From Cytophagaceae bacterium (GTDB lineage Bacteria > Bacteroidota > Bacteroidia > Cytophagales > Spirosomataceae), in contig CANHGO010000004.1 in assembly GCA_947460975.1 (NCBI GenBank), forward strand, positions 1-64,000: DNA of 64,000 bases, in the 5' to 3' direction. Each line of letters begins with the position of its first letter. Positions within the stretch are counted from its first letter, which is position 1. The notes beneath the pieces were generated by a model. The model worked only from the letters and a program-made list of their open reading frames with translations. It was not told the origin of the DNA and made no database searches. The position numbers and the translations under genes are program-made. Shown piece after piece: positions 1-8,308 of this stretch.

Positions 1-1
1 C

Positions 2-52
2 AAATCAGACCCTAAAAATAAATCGTCGCCTTCGTCGGAGGGGAGATATTAA
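2..52 (+). CDS. Possible 3' end of an upstream gene (partial)
   Basis: Frame 2 is open from the window edge to a TAA at 50-52 and encodes a hydrophilic tail ending SSPSSEGRY. A Lys/Ser/Pro-rich stretch of this type is plausible as the C-terminus of a protein whose body lies upstream, but only 16 residues are visible and no family can be named. It could equally be non-coding, as the open stretch is short. Confidence 0.25.
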   Translation, partial: KSDPKNKSSPSSEGRY

Positions 53-182
53 AAAAGATTTTACGTATTTTATTTTCATTCTCTTTTGTAAACTTTGGTG
101 TTTAACCATTAAGTTTGTCTCAATTTAGAGGCCAAATTTCAATAAATCCTAGCTTAAATCCCAATATTCCTTTAATTATTTC

Positions 183-794
183 ATGGAAAAAGAGAATCCC
201 CTTTGTGCAGAGTCTTTGATTTATGCCTATGCACAGGGATATTTTCCTATGGCCGATGAGCAAAATGGGCTTCAGTGGTTTAACCCAGACCCACGTGCCA
301 TCATCCCCATCGAAACCTACAAACCTTCGAAATCATTGCGCCCCATTTTAAATAAGGGCTTTTTTGAGATACGTGTCAATGCTAATTTTGAGGCTGTCAT
401 GAGGGCTTGTTCGATGCCCCGATCAGTGGAAGATGGGGTTTGGATTTCAGAGGATATGATTTTGGCCTATACCGAATTACACCGCTTGGGTTTTGCGCAT
501 TCCGTGGAGGCTTATTTGGATGATCAGCTCGTTGGCGGTCTGTATGGAATTGGCATTGGAGCAGTTTTTTGTGGTGAATCCATGTTTTCTAAATTCCCCA
601 ATTCCTCCAAAGTAGCTTTTCATTATTTAATTCAAATTCTGAAAACCCAAAAATTTGAATTGTTGGACACCCAATTTATCAACGATAATGTACTGAGGTA
701 TGGGGCGATCGAAATTTCTAGAGCTATTTACCTGCGCCGATTGGCTAAAGCGTTGAAAAAAAACTGTAAATTCGAAATGATTAATACGATATGA
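183..794 (+). CDS. aat: Leucyl/phenylalanyl-tRNA--protein transferase
   Basis: This cytoplasmic enzyme adds Leu or Phe from charged tRNA to the N-terminus of proteins with basic N-terminal residues, marking them for ClpS/ClpAP degradation (N-end rule). The family hallmarks are visible: YAQGYFPM near residue 16, WFNPDPRAIIP about residues 32-42, and the core GLYGIGIGAVFCGESMFS followed by SSKVAF and the LLDTQF block. At 203 residues it is slightly shorter than the E. coli enzyme (about 234), which is usual in Bacteroidota. The ATG at 183 places the conserved N-terminus correctly. Its TGA overlaps the next gene's ATG (ATGA), suggesting translational coupling to the methyltransferase. Confidence 0.95.
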   Translation: MEKENPLCAESLIYAYAQGYFPMADEQNGLQWFNPDPRAIIPIETYKPSKSLRPILNKGFFEIRVNANFEAVMRACSMPRSVEDGVWISEDMILAYTELHRLGFAHSVEAYLDDQLVGGLYGIGIGAVFCGESMFSKFPNSSKVAFHYLIQILKTQKFELLDTQFINDNVLRYGAIEISRAIYLRRLAKALKKNCKFEMINTI

Positions 795-1681
795 TTTTAT
801 CACCCATTACACATTCGGAAGAAGTTGTTCATATTAAAGACTTGGACACCAACAAGATCATTGATTTATATCGACGTGATTTTGGCATCGATTTGATTCC
901 TGAATTAGGAAATTTTCCGCAAATCGGAATTTACCAATGCAAGTCTAGCCTACTTCGCTTTTATGCCCACTACGAAACCATTGCGGGCAAAGATGCTTTT
1001 TATTGCCAATTGGCCCAAAAATACGCCTCCTATTATTCAGAAGATAAATGGGAGTTTAACGCCGTGCTTCCTTATTTTAAGAAGACATCCAAGGTTTTGG
1101 AAATCGGTTCGGGCAACGGATATTTTTTGGATAAATTAAAAAAGCTTCAAATAAAGGATATCACGGGATTGGAAATTTCCAGTGATGCCGCAAAGACATG
1201 CCAACAAAAAGGCCATCAGGTCATTAATTCGCCCATCGAAGCCTTGGATGAGGGCAAAACTTATGACGTCATTTGTTCCTTTCAGATTTTTGAACATTTA
1301 CCAAATGTGGATGCGACCCTATTGAAATCTATCCAATTGCTCGAAAAAGATGGGCTTTTAATGATTTCGGTGCCCAATAACCTTTCCTTATTATTTTCAT
1401 TAGATCCCTACCATACTTTGAATTTGCCTCCACATCATGTGATGTTGTGGGATGAGATTTCGTTGAGGAAAATAGGCCAATTATACAATTTAGAAGTGGT
1501 TGACATATTGAAATCCGAAGCGACCATCTCCGAGAAAAGCCGTATTTACAAATTGCAATTGGCGGGTATTTTTGGATCCTTTTTTGGTTCGATCTTTCAC
1601 ACATTAACTCGTTTTTGGGCTAAAAACCTGATGGGTCAGCGCTATGGTGCGGCCATCATTGCGATTTATCGAAAGAAATAA
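791..1681 (+). CDS. Class I SAM-dependent methyltransferase
   Basis: A 296-residue protein with a Rossmann-type methyltransferase domain in its central part: SAM-binding motif I is VLEIGSGNGYF at residues 102-112, followed by an acidic strand end (LEIS, about 126) and a motif IV-like VICSFQIFEHL. This places it among Methyltransf_11/23/UbiE-like enzymes. The C-terminal 60 residues contain FGSFFGSIFHTLTRFWAKNLMG, which may be an amphipathic membrane-contacting segment. The N-terminal 90 residues precede the catalytic fold and may bind the substrate, which cannot be predicted; similar proteins act on polysaccharides or lipids. It overlaps aat by four bases. Confidence 0.8.
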   Translation: MILSPITHSEEVVHIKDLDTNKIIDLYRRDFGIDLIPELGNFPQIGIYQCKSSLLRFYAHYETIAGKDAFYCQLAQKYASYYSEDKWEFNAVLPYFKKTSKVLEIGSGNGYFLDKLKKLQIKDITGLEISSDAAKTCQQKGHQVINSPIEALDEGKTYDVICSFQIFEHLPNVDATLLKSIQLLEKDGLLMISVPNNLSLLFSLDPYHTLNLPPHHVMLWDEISLRKIGQLYNLEVVDILKSEATISEKSRIYKLQLAGIFGSFFGSIFHTLTRFWAKNLMGQRYGAAIIAIYRKK

Positions 1682-1706
1682 AATTCAATTTTTCGAGCTT
1701 TTGAGC

Positions 1707-1714
1707 TACCTTTG
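1707..1714 (+). promoter_or_regulatory. Bacteroidota -7 element upstream of proB
   Basis: TACCTTTG matches the Bacteroidota -7 consensus TAnnTTTG and lies 19 nt before the proB ATG. No convincing TTG -33 element is present at the usual distance, so this is a half-supported promoter. Confidence 0.4.
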
Positions 1715-1733
1715 AACTTTTTACAGTCAGTAT

Positions 1734-2762
1734 ATGTCCAAGTCGATTTTAGTCATCAAGTTTGGTTCTTCATCCATCACTCATGCAAATGGGGAGGTGA
1801 ATGAGCAGACGTTGGAAAAAATCGCAGCCCAAGTAGCCACTTTGCAACCTAATTATCACATTGTATTAGTGTCTTCTGGTGCGGTGGCCGCAGGAAAATC
1901 TGTGATTAAAAACTACAAAGGAACTTTATCAGAACGTAAAGCAGCGGCGGCTGTCGGCAATCCACTTTTGATTGCCAAATACAACCATTATTTTCAAAAG
2001 TATGGCATTGCGATTGCGCAATCACTCTGCGAGAGGCATCATTTTTCACAAAGAGAACAATTTTTACAATTGAAGGAAACGTATCAGGAACTTTGGAAAA
2101 ATGGGGTGATCCCGATTGCCAATGAAAACGATGTGGTGAGCAATGTAGAATTAAAATTCTCCGACAATGATGAGTTGGCCACTTTAATTGCCACCGGCTT
2201 TGGCGCAGAAAAATTATTAATCAGTACCTCAGTGGGTGGTTTATTGGACGCAAATGGCGAGATCATTCGCCATGTACAGAAAATTGACTCCGATATTTTA
2301 TCGGTGGTCAGTAGCGATACCTCAAGCACTGGCTTGGGTGGCATGATTTCCAAATTAACTTTTACCCGACTCGCTTCTAGATTAGGAATTAAGGTAGTGA
2401 TTTTCGGATTAGAACAAGGCTGCGGAATTATCGACGCATTAGAAGAAAAGATTGGAACGGTTTTTGAGGCTCAGGAAGCAAGTTTGACCGCGCGCCAAAA
2501 ATGGTTGGCCACCGGAAGTTTAATTGCAGGAAAAGCCGTTTTGGATAAAGGGGCTGTGAAGGCGATAGGCCAACGAAAAAGTTTACTTTCCGTCGGGGTA
2601 ATCGAATATCTAGGGGATTTCGACAAAGGAGAAGTGATTGAATTATTGGATATCTCTCGCAACCCGGTGGCTATTGCCCGTGCCAGGTGCTCGAAATCTG
2701 AACTCCAACAAACAAATTCAAGCATTGAAGTAGCTCATGCGGATGACATCGTTATCTGGTAA
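1734..2762 (+). CDS. proB: Glutamate 5-kinase (gamma-glutamyl kinase)
   Basis: Catalyses ATP-dependent phosphorylation of glutamate, the first step of proline synthesis. The amino-acid-kinase fold begins with ILVIKFGSSSI (catalytic-region Lys at residue 9) and continues with VLVSSGAVAAGK and IANENDVVS and the nucleotide-binding GTGLGGM-like STGLGGMISK. From about residue 253 to the end there is a PUA-type domain (KWLATGSLIAGKAVLDKGA...LLSVGVIEY). Length 342 is a little under the usual 367. proA is not in the window, so the proline pathway is split; a proline dehydrogenase gene sits about 14 kb away. It is convergent with secA with only 5 bp between the stops. Confidence 0.95.
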   Translation: MSKSILVIKFGSSSITHANGEVNEQTLEKIAAQVATLQPNYHIVLVSSGAVAAGKSVIKNYKGTLSERKAAAAVGNPLLIAKYNHYFQKYGIAIAQSLCERHHFSQREQFLQLKETYQELWKNGVIPIANENDVVSNVELKFSDNDELATLIATGFGAEKLLISTSVGGLLDANGEIIRHVQKIDSDILSVVSSDTSSTGLGGMISKLTFTRLASRLGIKVVIFGLEQGCGIIDALEEKIGTVFEAQEASLTARQKWLATGSLIAGKAVLDKGAVKAIGQRKSLLSVGVIEYLGDFDKGEVIELLDISRNPVAIARARCSKSELQQTNSSIEVAHADDIVIW

Positions 2763-2767
2763 ATTGC

Positions 2768-5700
2768 TTAGGCAATCACCACCGCCTTACCACTTTCCAC
2801 ATCTTGTTCTACCACTTTGTACTTCACATTTTCTTTAGTGCTTCCATCCATGTATTGTACCGTCACGCGCTGATTGCGATCTGCAATCTTGATCGCCTGA
2901 CGTGGCGCTACTCGCTCGACAGAACGTTGAGATGGATCATGGTAATCCATGTCCGAGCCAACTTCCGAACCAGAAGCTAAACCACCAACTAAAGAGGAAA
3001 TAGCTTCATCTTTGCTTAATTGGAGTTTTGGTGCCTTTTCTCTGCTCGGTTTTTGAGATTGATTCGTCGACTGTACCTCCGGGATTTCTGCTTTGATCAC
3101 AAAACTAATCGTGTCCATATTCACCCTCGCCACAAATCGCTGAAATAAATTCACCGCCTCAAACTTGTAAATCAATAAAGGATCTTTTTGCTCAAATACC
3201 GCATTTTGTACCGACTGCTTTAAGTCGTCCATCTCGCGTAAATGTTCCTTCCACTCCTGGTCAATCAAAGATAAAGTGATGAATTTCTCCATCTCCGTCA
3301 GCACTTCCTTGCCGTTTGAATCGATTGTTTTTTGTGCATCCACCACCACACCGGTGACCATCGCACCATTGGAAATAGGTACTTGGATTCCTGAATAACC
3401 TTGGCGCTGTGCTTCGCGCGCGACCTCAATCACCTGCTTGCCAATGGCCTCGTTTTTCGACTTGTAATGCTGCTCCGCGGATAAAAACAATTTCTCTGTC
3501 TTCGCGTCCGGTGACATTTTGTTAAACTCTTCCTCACCAAACGGAGGCTCCATGCCCAATAACTCAATGACCTTTAACTCTAACTCAGTGTAGTTGGTGT
3601 AGGTAGTTGAGATGTCTTGACATACATCAAATAAAATATTGATGATATCCAGCGATAAACGCTCGCCCAAAAGTGCATTTTGTCGGCGCTTATAAATCGC
3701 ATTTCTTTGGTAATTCATCACGTCATCGTATTCCAATAAACGCTTTCTTATTCCAAAGTTATTTTCTTCTACTTTCTTCTGTGCTCGCTCAATCGACGAA
3801 GTAATCATCGAATGCTGAATCACTTCCCCTTCATCCATGCCCAGTCGGTCCATTACTTTCGCAATACGATCCGAACCAAACAAACGCATTAAATTATCTT
3901 CTAAGGAAACAAAAAACTGAGAAGATCCCACGTCGCCTTGTCGGCCTGCGCGACCTCTCAACTGCCTATCGACACGTCTAGATTCATGTCGCTCAGTTCC
4001 TATAATCGCCAAACCACCCGATTCTTTAGACACCGGACTTAATTTAATGTCGGTTCCACGACCTGCCATGTTGGTAGCAATCGTCACCTTGCCCGACTGT
4101 CCCGCCTCAGCCACAATCTCAGCTTCTCGAGCATGCTGTTTGGCATTCAATACATTATGCTGAATCTTACGAATATTCAACAATCGACTCAATAATTCCG
4201 AATTCTCCACCGAGGTAGTACCCACTAAAACAGGTCTTCCTTGGTTGACTAATTCCTGTATTTCTTCCGCCACCGCATTGTATTTCTCACGCACCGTGCG
4301 ATACACTTTATCTTCATGATCATCCCGCTGGATGGGTTTGTTGGTGGGTATCGAAACCACATCCAATTTATAGATCGTCCAAAATTCCCCAGCTTCTGTT
4401 TCTGCCGTACCCGTCATACCCCCTAATTTGTGGTACATACGGAAATAATTTTGAAGGGTAATCGTCGCATACGTTTGTGACGCATCTTCCACATTAACAC
4501 CCTCTTTCGCCTCTATCGCCTGATGCAAACCATCAGAATAACGACGGCCTTCCATCACACGACCCGTTTGCTCATCCACAATCTTTACCTTGCCTTCCAC
4601 CAAAATATATTCCGTGTCTTTTTCAAACAACGTATATGCCTTGAGCAATTGGTTTACCGTATGAATCCGGGACGCCTTTTCGTTGTAGTCACGAATCAAC
4701 TGTTCCTTTTGCATTAAACGCTCAGCGTCATTCAGCGAAGTATTTTTTTCAATTTTGTTTAAGTCGATCGATAAGTCAGGAAGCACAAAAAAGCTAGGAT
4801 CTTCGGTGTTGCCACTCATAAACTCTAGGCCCTTTTCGGTCAACTCCACTTGATTGTTTTTCTCCTCAATCGTAAATAACAAAGGCTCATCTGCCTGAGG
4901 CATTAATTTTTGATTCTCTGCCAAATAAATCCCCTCCGTATCGTTCAGTAATTGCTTGTTGCCACTCTCAGAAAGAAACTTGATCAAAGGTTTTGACTTA
5001 GGTAATCCCCTAAAGGCCCTAAATAAAGAAAGACCTCCTTCTTTTTTATCTCCTGCGGCTACGAGTTTTTTCGCTTCGACTAAGAAGTTTTGAACGATTT
5101 GTTTTTGGGCTTCCACCAACTTATGAATACGCGGTTGGAATGCCTCAAATTCCTGCTCATCACCCCTAGGAATAGGTCCAGATATAATTAATGGAGTTCT
5201 TGCATCATCGATTAACACGGAATCCACCTCATCCACCATGGCAAAATGATGCGGTCTTTGGACTTGATCCTCAAGACTACGCGCCATATTATCTCTCAAA
5301 TAATCAAAACCAAATTCATTGTTGGTACCGTAGGTAATATCAGCCATGTACGCCGCACGACGCGCTTCGGTATTGGGCTCATGCTTATCGATGCAATCCA
5401 CTTTCAAGCCATGAAACTCAAACAAAGGCGCATTCCATTCGGAGTCACGTTTGGCCAAATAATCATTCACCGTCACAATATGCACCCCACGTCCCGCCAA
5501 AGCATTTAAATAAGTAGGAAGTGTGGACACCAAAGTCTTTCCCTCACCCGTACCCATCTCGGAAATTTTTCCTTGATGTAAGACAATTCCACCGATCAAC
5601 TGCACATCATAATGCACCATATCCCAGGTGATTTCATTGCCTGCGGCATTCCATTGGTTTGACCAAATCGCTTTGTCCCCTTCAATCTTAACATTGGATT

Positions 5701-6133
5701 TTTTCGCCGCAATGACTTTGTCATCCATGGTCGCAGTAACGACCAATTGCTTATTCTCGGTGAATCGCCTAGCTGTTTCTTTGACCACCGCAAAGGCCTC
5801 AGGAAGCAATTCAAGTAATATAATTTCTAATTGTTGATTGCGGTCCTCGGTTAATTTATCGATGGCAACAAAGAATTTTTCTTTTTCGTCGATGTCCTCC
5901 GTGGCCTGACCCTGCTCGTGTAATGTTTTTATTTCGGAATCGATATCCGCTAAAAATGATTGAATTCGCTCTTTAAATTCGGCCGACTTAGCCCGCAAAG
6001 CATCATCAGATATGGAGGCTAATTGGGCAAATGCACTTTTGATTTGATCAACAAGCGGTAGGATAAGCTTGATATCACGATCCGATTTAGTGCCAAATAT
6101 TTTGTAAACGGTTTTGCTAAGTATGGAAAACAT
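2768..6133 (-). CDS. secA: Protein translocase ATPase SecA
   Basis: Motor ATPase that drives preproteins through SecYEG. The start is taken at the ATG at 6133 (protein begins MFSILSKTVYKIFG), because the further upstream in-frame ATG at 6181 adds 16 residues unlike the family N-terminus. Walker A (MGTGEGKT) is near residue 193-200, the DEAD-type motif MVDEVDSVLIDDARTPLI follows, and RGTDI/GRAGRQGD mark the second RecA-like domain. At about 1121 residues it is about 200 longer than E. coli SecA, which is normal for Bacteroidota. The C-terminus ends KAVVIA and lacks the cysteine/histidine zinc motif used for SecB binding in proteobacteria. Transcribed alone, divergent from the 6288 gene. Confidence 0.96.
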   Translation of the reverse strand: MFSILSKTVYKIFGTKSDRDIKLILPLVDQIKSAFAQLASISDDALRAKSAEFKERIQSFLADIDSEIKTLHEQGQATEDIDEKEKFFVAIDKLTEDRNQQLEIILLELLPEAFAVVKETARRFTENKQLVVTATMDDKVIAAKKSNVKIEGDKAIWSNQWNAAGNEITWDMVHYDVQLIGGIVLHQGKISEMGTGEGKTLVSTLPTYLNALAGRGVHIVTVNDYLAKRDSEWNAPLFEFHGLKVDCIDKHEPNTEARRAAYMADITYGTNNEFGFDYLRDNMARSLEDQVQRPHHFAMVDEVDSVLIDDARTPLIISGPIPRGDEQEFEAFQPRIHKLVEAQKQIVQNFLVEAKKLVAAGDKKEGGLSLFRAFRGLPKSKPLIKFLSESGNKQLLNDTEGIYLAENQKLMPQADEPLLFTIEEKNNQVELTEKGLEFMSGNTEDPSFFVLPDLSIDLNKIEKNTSLNDAERLMQKEQLIRDYNEKASRIHTVNQLLKAYTLFEKDTEYILVEGKVKIVDEQTGRVMEGRRYSDGLHQAIEAKEGVNVEDASQTYATITLQNYFRMYHKLGGMTGTAETEAGEFWTIYKLDVVSIPTNKPIQRDDHEDKVYRTVREKYNAVAEEIQELVNQGRPVLVGTTSVENSELLSRLLNIRKIQHNVLNAKQHAREAEIVAEAGQSGKVTIATNMAGRGTDIKLSPVSKESGGLAIIGTERHESRRVDRQLRGRAGRQGDVGSSQFFVSLEDNLMRLFGSDRIAKVMDRLGMDEGEVIQHSMITSSIERAQKKVEENNFGIRKRLLEYDDVMNYQRNAIYKRRQNALLGERLSLDIINILFDVCQDISTTYTNYTELELKVIELLGMEPPFGEEEFNKMSPDAKTEKLFLSAEQHYKSKNEAIGKQVIEVAREAQRQGYSGIQVPISNGAMVTGVVVDAQKTIDSNGKEVLTEMEKFITLSLIDQEWKEHLREMDDLKQSVQNAVFEQKDPLLIYKFEAVNLFQRFVARVNMDTISFVIKAEIPEVQSTNQSQKPSREKAPKLQLSKDEAISSLVGGLASGSEVGSDMDYHDPSQRSVERVAPRQAIKIADRNQRVTVQYMDGSTKENVKYKVVEQDVESGKAVVIA

Positions 6134-6287
6134 TGTATTTATTCTGCCCTTTTCATCGGGTGGTGAAAAATTAAAACGCAATTTACCAATTTGAATTTTT
6201 ATCCTTGCTATGTTGAACGAATTAATCCAAAAAAAATGCCGTAATCTTTTTTAAATTGTTTTGATTTGCATTGAAATATTAAAATAT

Positions 6288-6767
6288 ATGTCTGAATATC
6301 CTGTTCCACCGCGCCGCCCACCCCGAAAAAAACTTAAAATGCCCTTGTTTGGAGGCATGGGTGGTAGTAGTAATCAAGGCCCTTCCACCGACTGGGGAGT
6401 GAAGAACTTTAGCACGATTATTTTTGTGGTAGGCTGCTTGGGTTTATTGGCTCAGATTTTCTTGCCCGACTTATGGGCAGAAAAAATGTATGATTCAAAA
6501 AATGAAATTTCGGAAATTTCCATCGACGGAGCTTTACGGAAAAAATATACGGATGCCTCTGACCCTAGTGAAATTCATTACATCTTAATTGTTCGTGAGA
6601 AAAATGGGACAAGAAAAAAGTTTGATTTTTTTCGCGTAAAACCGAATTTTTTTGATCAGGTGGCGGTACCCCAACGATTATTCAAATCCTCAGGAAGTTT
6701 GGATGTCCGGGTGACTCGATTTACCAAACCTGATACGACACTTAAAATCGAATTTTTAGAGGATTGA
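6288..6767 (+). CDS. Hypothetical protein with one transmembrane helix
   Basis: I do not recognise a named family. The ATG at 6288 is preferred over the in-frame TTG at 6261. The 159-residue product has a basic, Pro-rich N-terminus (VPPRRPPRKKLK), a Gly/Ser stretch, a single hydrophobic helix about residues 38-60 (FSTIIFVVGCLGLLAQIFL) and then a soluble domain of alternating beta-strand pattern ending in EFLED. The positive-inside rule predicts a cytoplasmic N-terminus and periplasmic C-terminal domain. It stands alone between secA (divergent) and the DUF1800 gene 169 bp further on. Envelope function is an inference from topology only. Confidence 0.6.
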   Translation: MSEYPVPPRRPPRKKLKMPLFGGMGGSSNQGPSTDWGVKNFSTIIFVVGCLGLLAQIFLPDLWAEKMYDSKNEISEISIDGALRKKYTDASDPSEIHYILIVREKNGTRKKFDFFRVKPNFFDQVAVPQRLFKSSGSLDVRVTRFTKPDTTLKIEFLED

Positions 6768-6936
6768 GTTTTGAAATTCTATGATTAAATCAATATTAAT
6801 TTTTAGATTTTTTTGATAAGTTTATTGATTATTCGGTAATAATTATTTAAAATTGTTCCGTTATAACATAATTTAATATTCTACATAAAAAGGATTTAAG
6901 CATTTTAAGAGCTATTTCCTCCCTAAAATTAAATAT

Positions 6937-8307
6937 ATGCCTGTTTGGAACTCGTCCAACATGAGTCATTTATTAGCTAGGTCATTGTTTGGTTTTTCCA
7001 AAAGTGATTTAACAATGGCTTTGGGTTATGGTACATTTGCAGATTTTATTGATAAGGCTCTATTGAAGGACGCGGCTTTGCCTGCGGCCCCTAATGCTTG
7101 GGTAAATACGGTGCCGGCACAGATCCAGCAAACTGATGGAAGTGCGGGGCGTTGGTACAATGAAATGACGTCTTGGTGGTATACTCGCATGGTCAATGAG
7201 AGTTTAAGCATGCGTGAAAAAATGGTTTTGTTCTTTCATAATCATTTTGCGAATGAGCGCGACAAGGTGAACTACCCTCAAAATATGTACGCACAAAATC
7301 AATTGTTTCGCAAGTATGCCTTTGGGAATTTCAAACAATTAGTCAAGGACGTTAGCAAGGATCCTGCGATGCTAATTTACCTAGATGGAAATAACAGTCG
7401 AGGAGTGAACCCCAATGAAAATTATGCCCGCGAGCTGATGGAATTATTTACCATGGGCATCGGAAATTACTCGGAGACTGATGTTAAACAAGCGGCTAAA
7501 GTGCTTTCTGGTTATCAAGTTTCAGGTCTTACAGCAACGTTTGTTGCGGCTCGCTGGTATACAGAGGCTAATGTTACCGTGCTTGGTAAAACAGCGAAAT
7601 TCGATATCAATACATTAGTAGATCATATTTTTGATCAAAAAGCAACGGCTCAATTCATTTGTCGGAAGTTGTACCAAGAATTCGTGTACTATAAACCGGA
7701 TGAAGTATTCATCACTAAAATGGCGACGGTCTTCAGGGCGAATAATTTTGAGATGAAGCCAGTGTTGAAATTTTTATTCACTTCAGATGAGTTTTATAAA
7801 ACAGAAATCATTGGAAGTAAAATTAAAAGCCCAACGGAATTATTAGTTGGAAGCGCCAAATTATTACAAGTTAAAACTCCCGATTTAAATAATTTTTTTG
7901 AATTAGCGAGGACTTTGCAAATGCAATTGTTCCAACCGCCCAATGTGGCAGGTTGGCCTGGTCAGCGGGAGTGGATTAGTTCCACTACCTATTCTTATCG
8001 CGGTGGATTCACCGATTCTTTATTGTCCGGTAAACGTTTTAATGGGGTTGCGGTTACTTCAAAATTGGATCCTATACCCTTTGCCAGATCATTCTCCACC
8101 TCTGAAAAGGCAAGTGAATTTGTGAATGAGATCATTGGTTTAGCTTTGCGATTTCCATTGTCAGATACACGCCGCAAGTTTTTATTGGATACATTGTTGG
8201 ACGGTACAATTGCCGCCAACTGGAATACCTATACGGCCAACTCGGATGCGCGAGTAAATAAATTTTTAAAAGCGCTGATGCGATTACCTGAATACCAACT
8301 TTGCTAA
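6937..8307 (+). CDS. DUF1800 family protein
   Basis: Member of the DUF1800 family, of unknown biochemical function, almost always encoded next to a DUF1501 gene as it is here. Recognisable blocks are the N-terminal HLLARSLFGFSKSDL, the REKMVLFFHNHFA block, the highly conserved NENYARELMELFTMGIGNYSE with the following VKQAAKVLSGY, and the late PPNVAGWPGQREWIS. No cleavable signal peptide is evident with the ATG at 6937 (an ATG at 6961 is also possible), so export is unresolved. It ends one base before the ATG of the DUF1501 gene, so the two are surely co-transcribed. A role with T9SS-exported surface proteins is inferred from the partner's sorting domain and from the PorG-like genes downstream. 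Confidence 0.85.
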   Translation: MPVWNSSNMSHLLARSLFGFSKSDLTMALGYGTFADFIDKALLKDAALPAAPNAWVNTVPAQIQQTDGSAGRWYNEMTSWWYTRMVNESLSMREKMVLFFHNHFANERDKVNYPQNMYAQNQLFRKYAFGNFKQLVKDVSKDPAMLIYLDGNNSRGVNPNENYARELMELFTMGIGNYSETDVKQAAKVLSGYQVSGLTATFVAARWYTEANVTVLGKTAKFDINTLVDHIFDQKATAQFICRKLYQEFVYYKPDEVFITKMATVFRANNFEMKPVLKFLFTSDEFYKTEIIGSKIKSPTELLVGSAKLLQVKTPDLNNFFELARTLQMQLFQPPNVAGWPGQREWISSTTYSYRGGFTDSLLSGKRFNGVAVTSKLDPIPFARSFSTSEKASEFVNEIIGLALRFPLSDTRRKFLLDTLLDGTIAANWNTYTANSDARVNKFLKALMRLPEYQLC

Positions 8308-8308
8308 C

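Noticed and set aside
1329-1604. Minus-strand 91-codon ORF inside the methyltransferase gene
   Set aside because: Antisense shadow of a recognisable methyltransferase; no own start context.
6134-6181. N-terminal extension of SecA from ATG 6181
   Set aside because: The added 16 residues do not resemble SecA; the family N-terminus begins at 6133.
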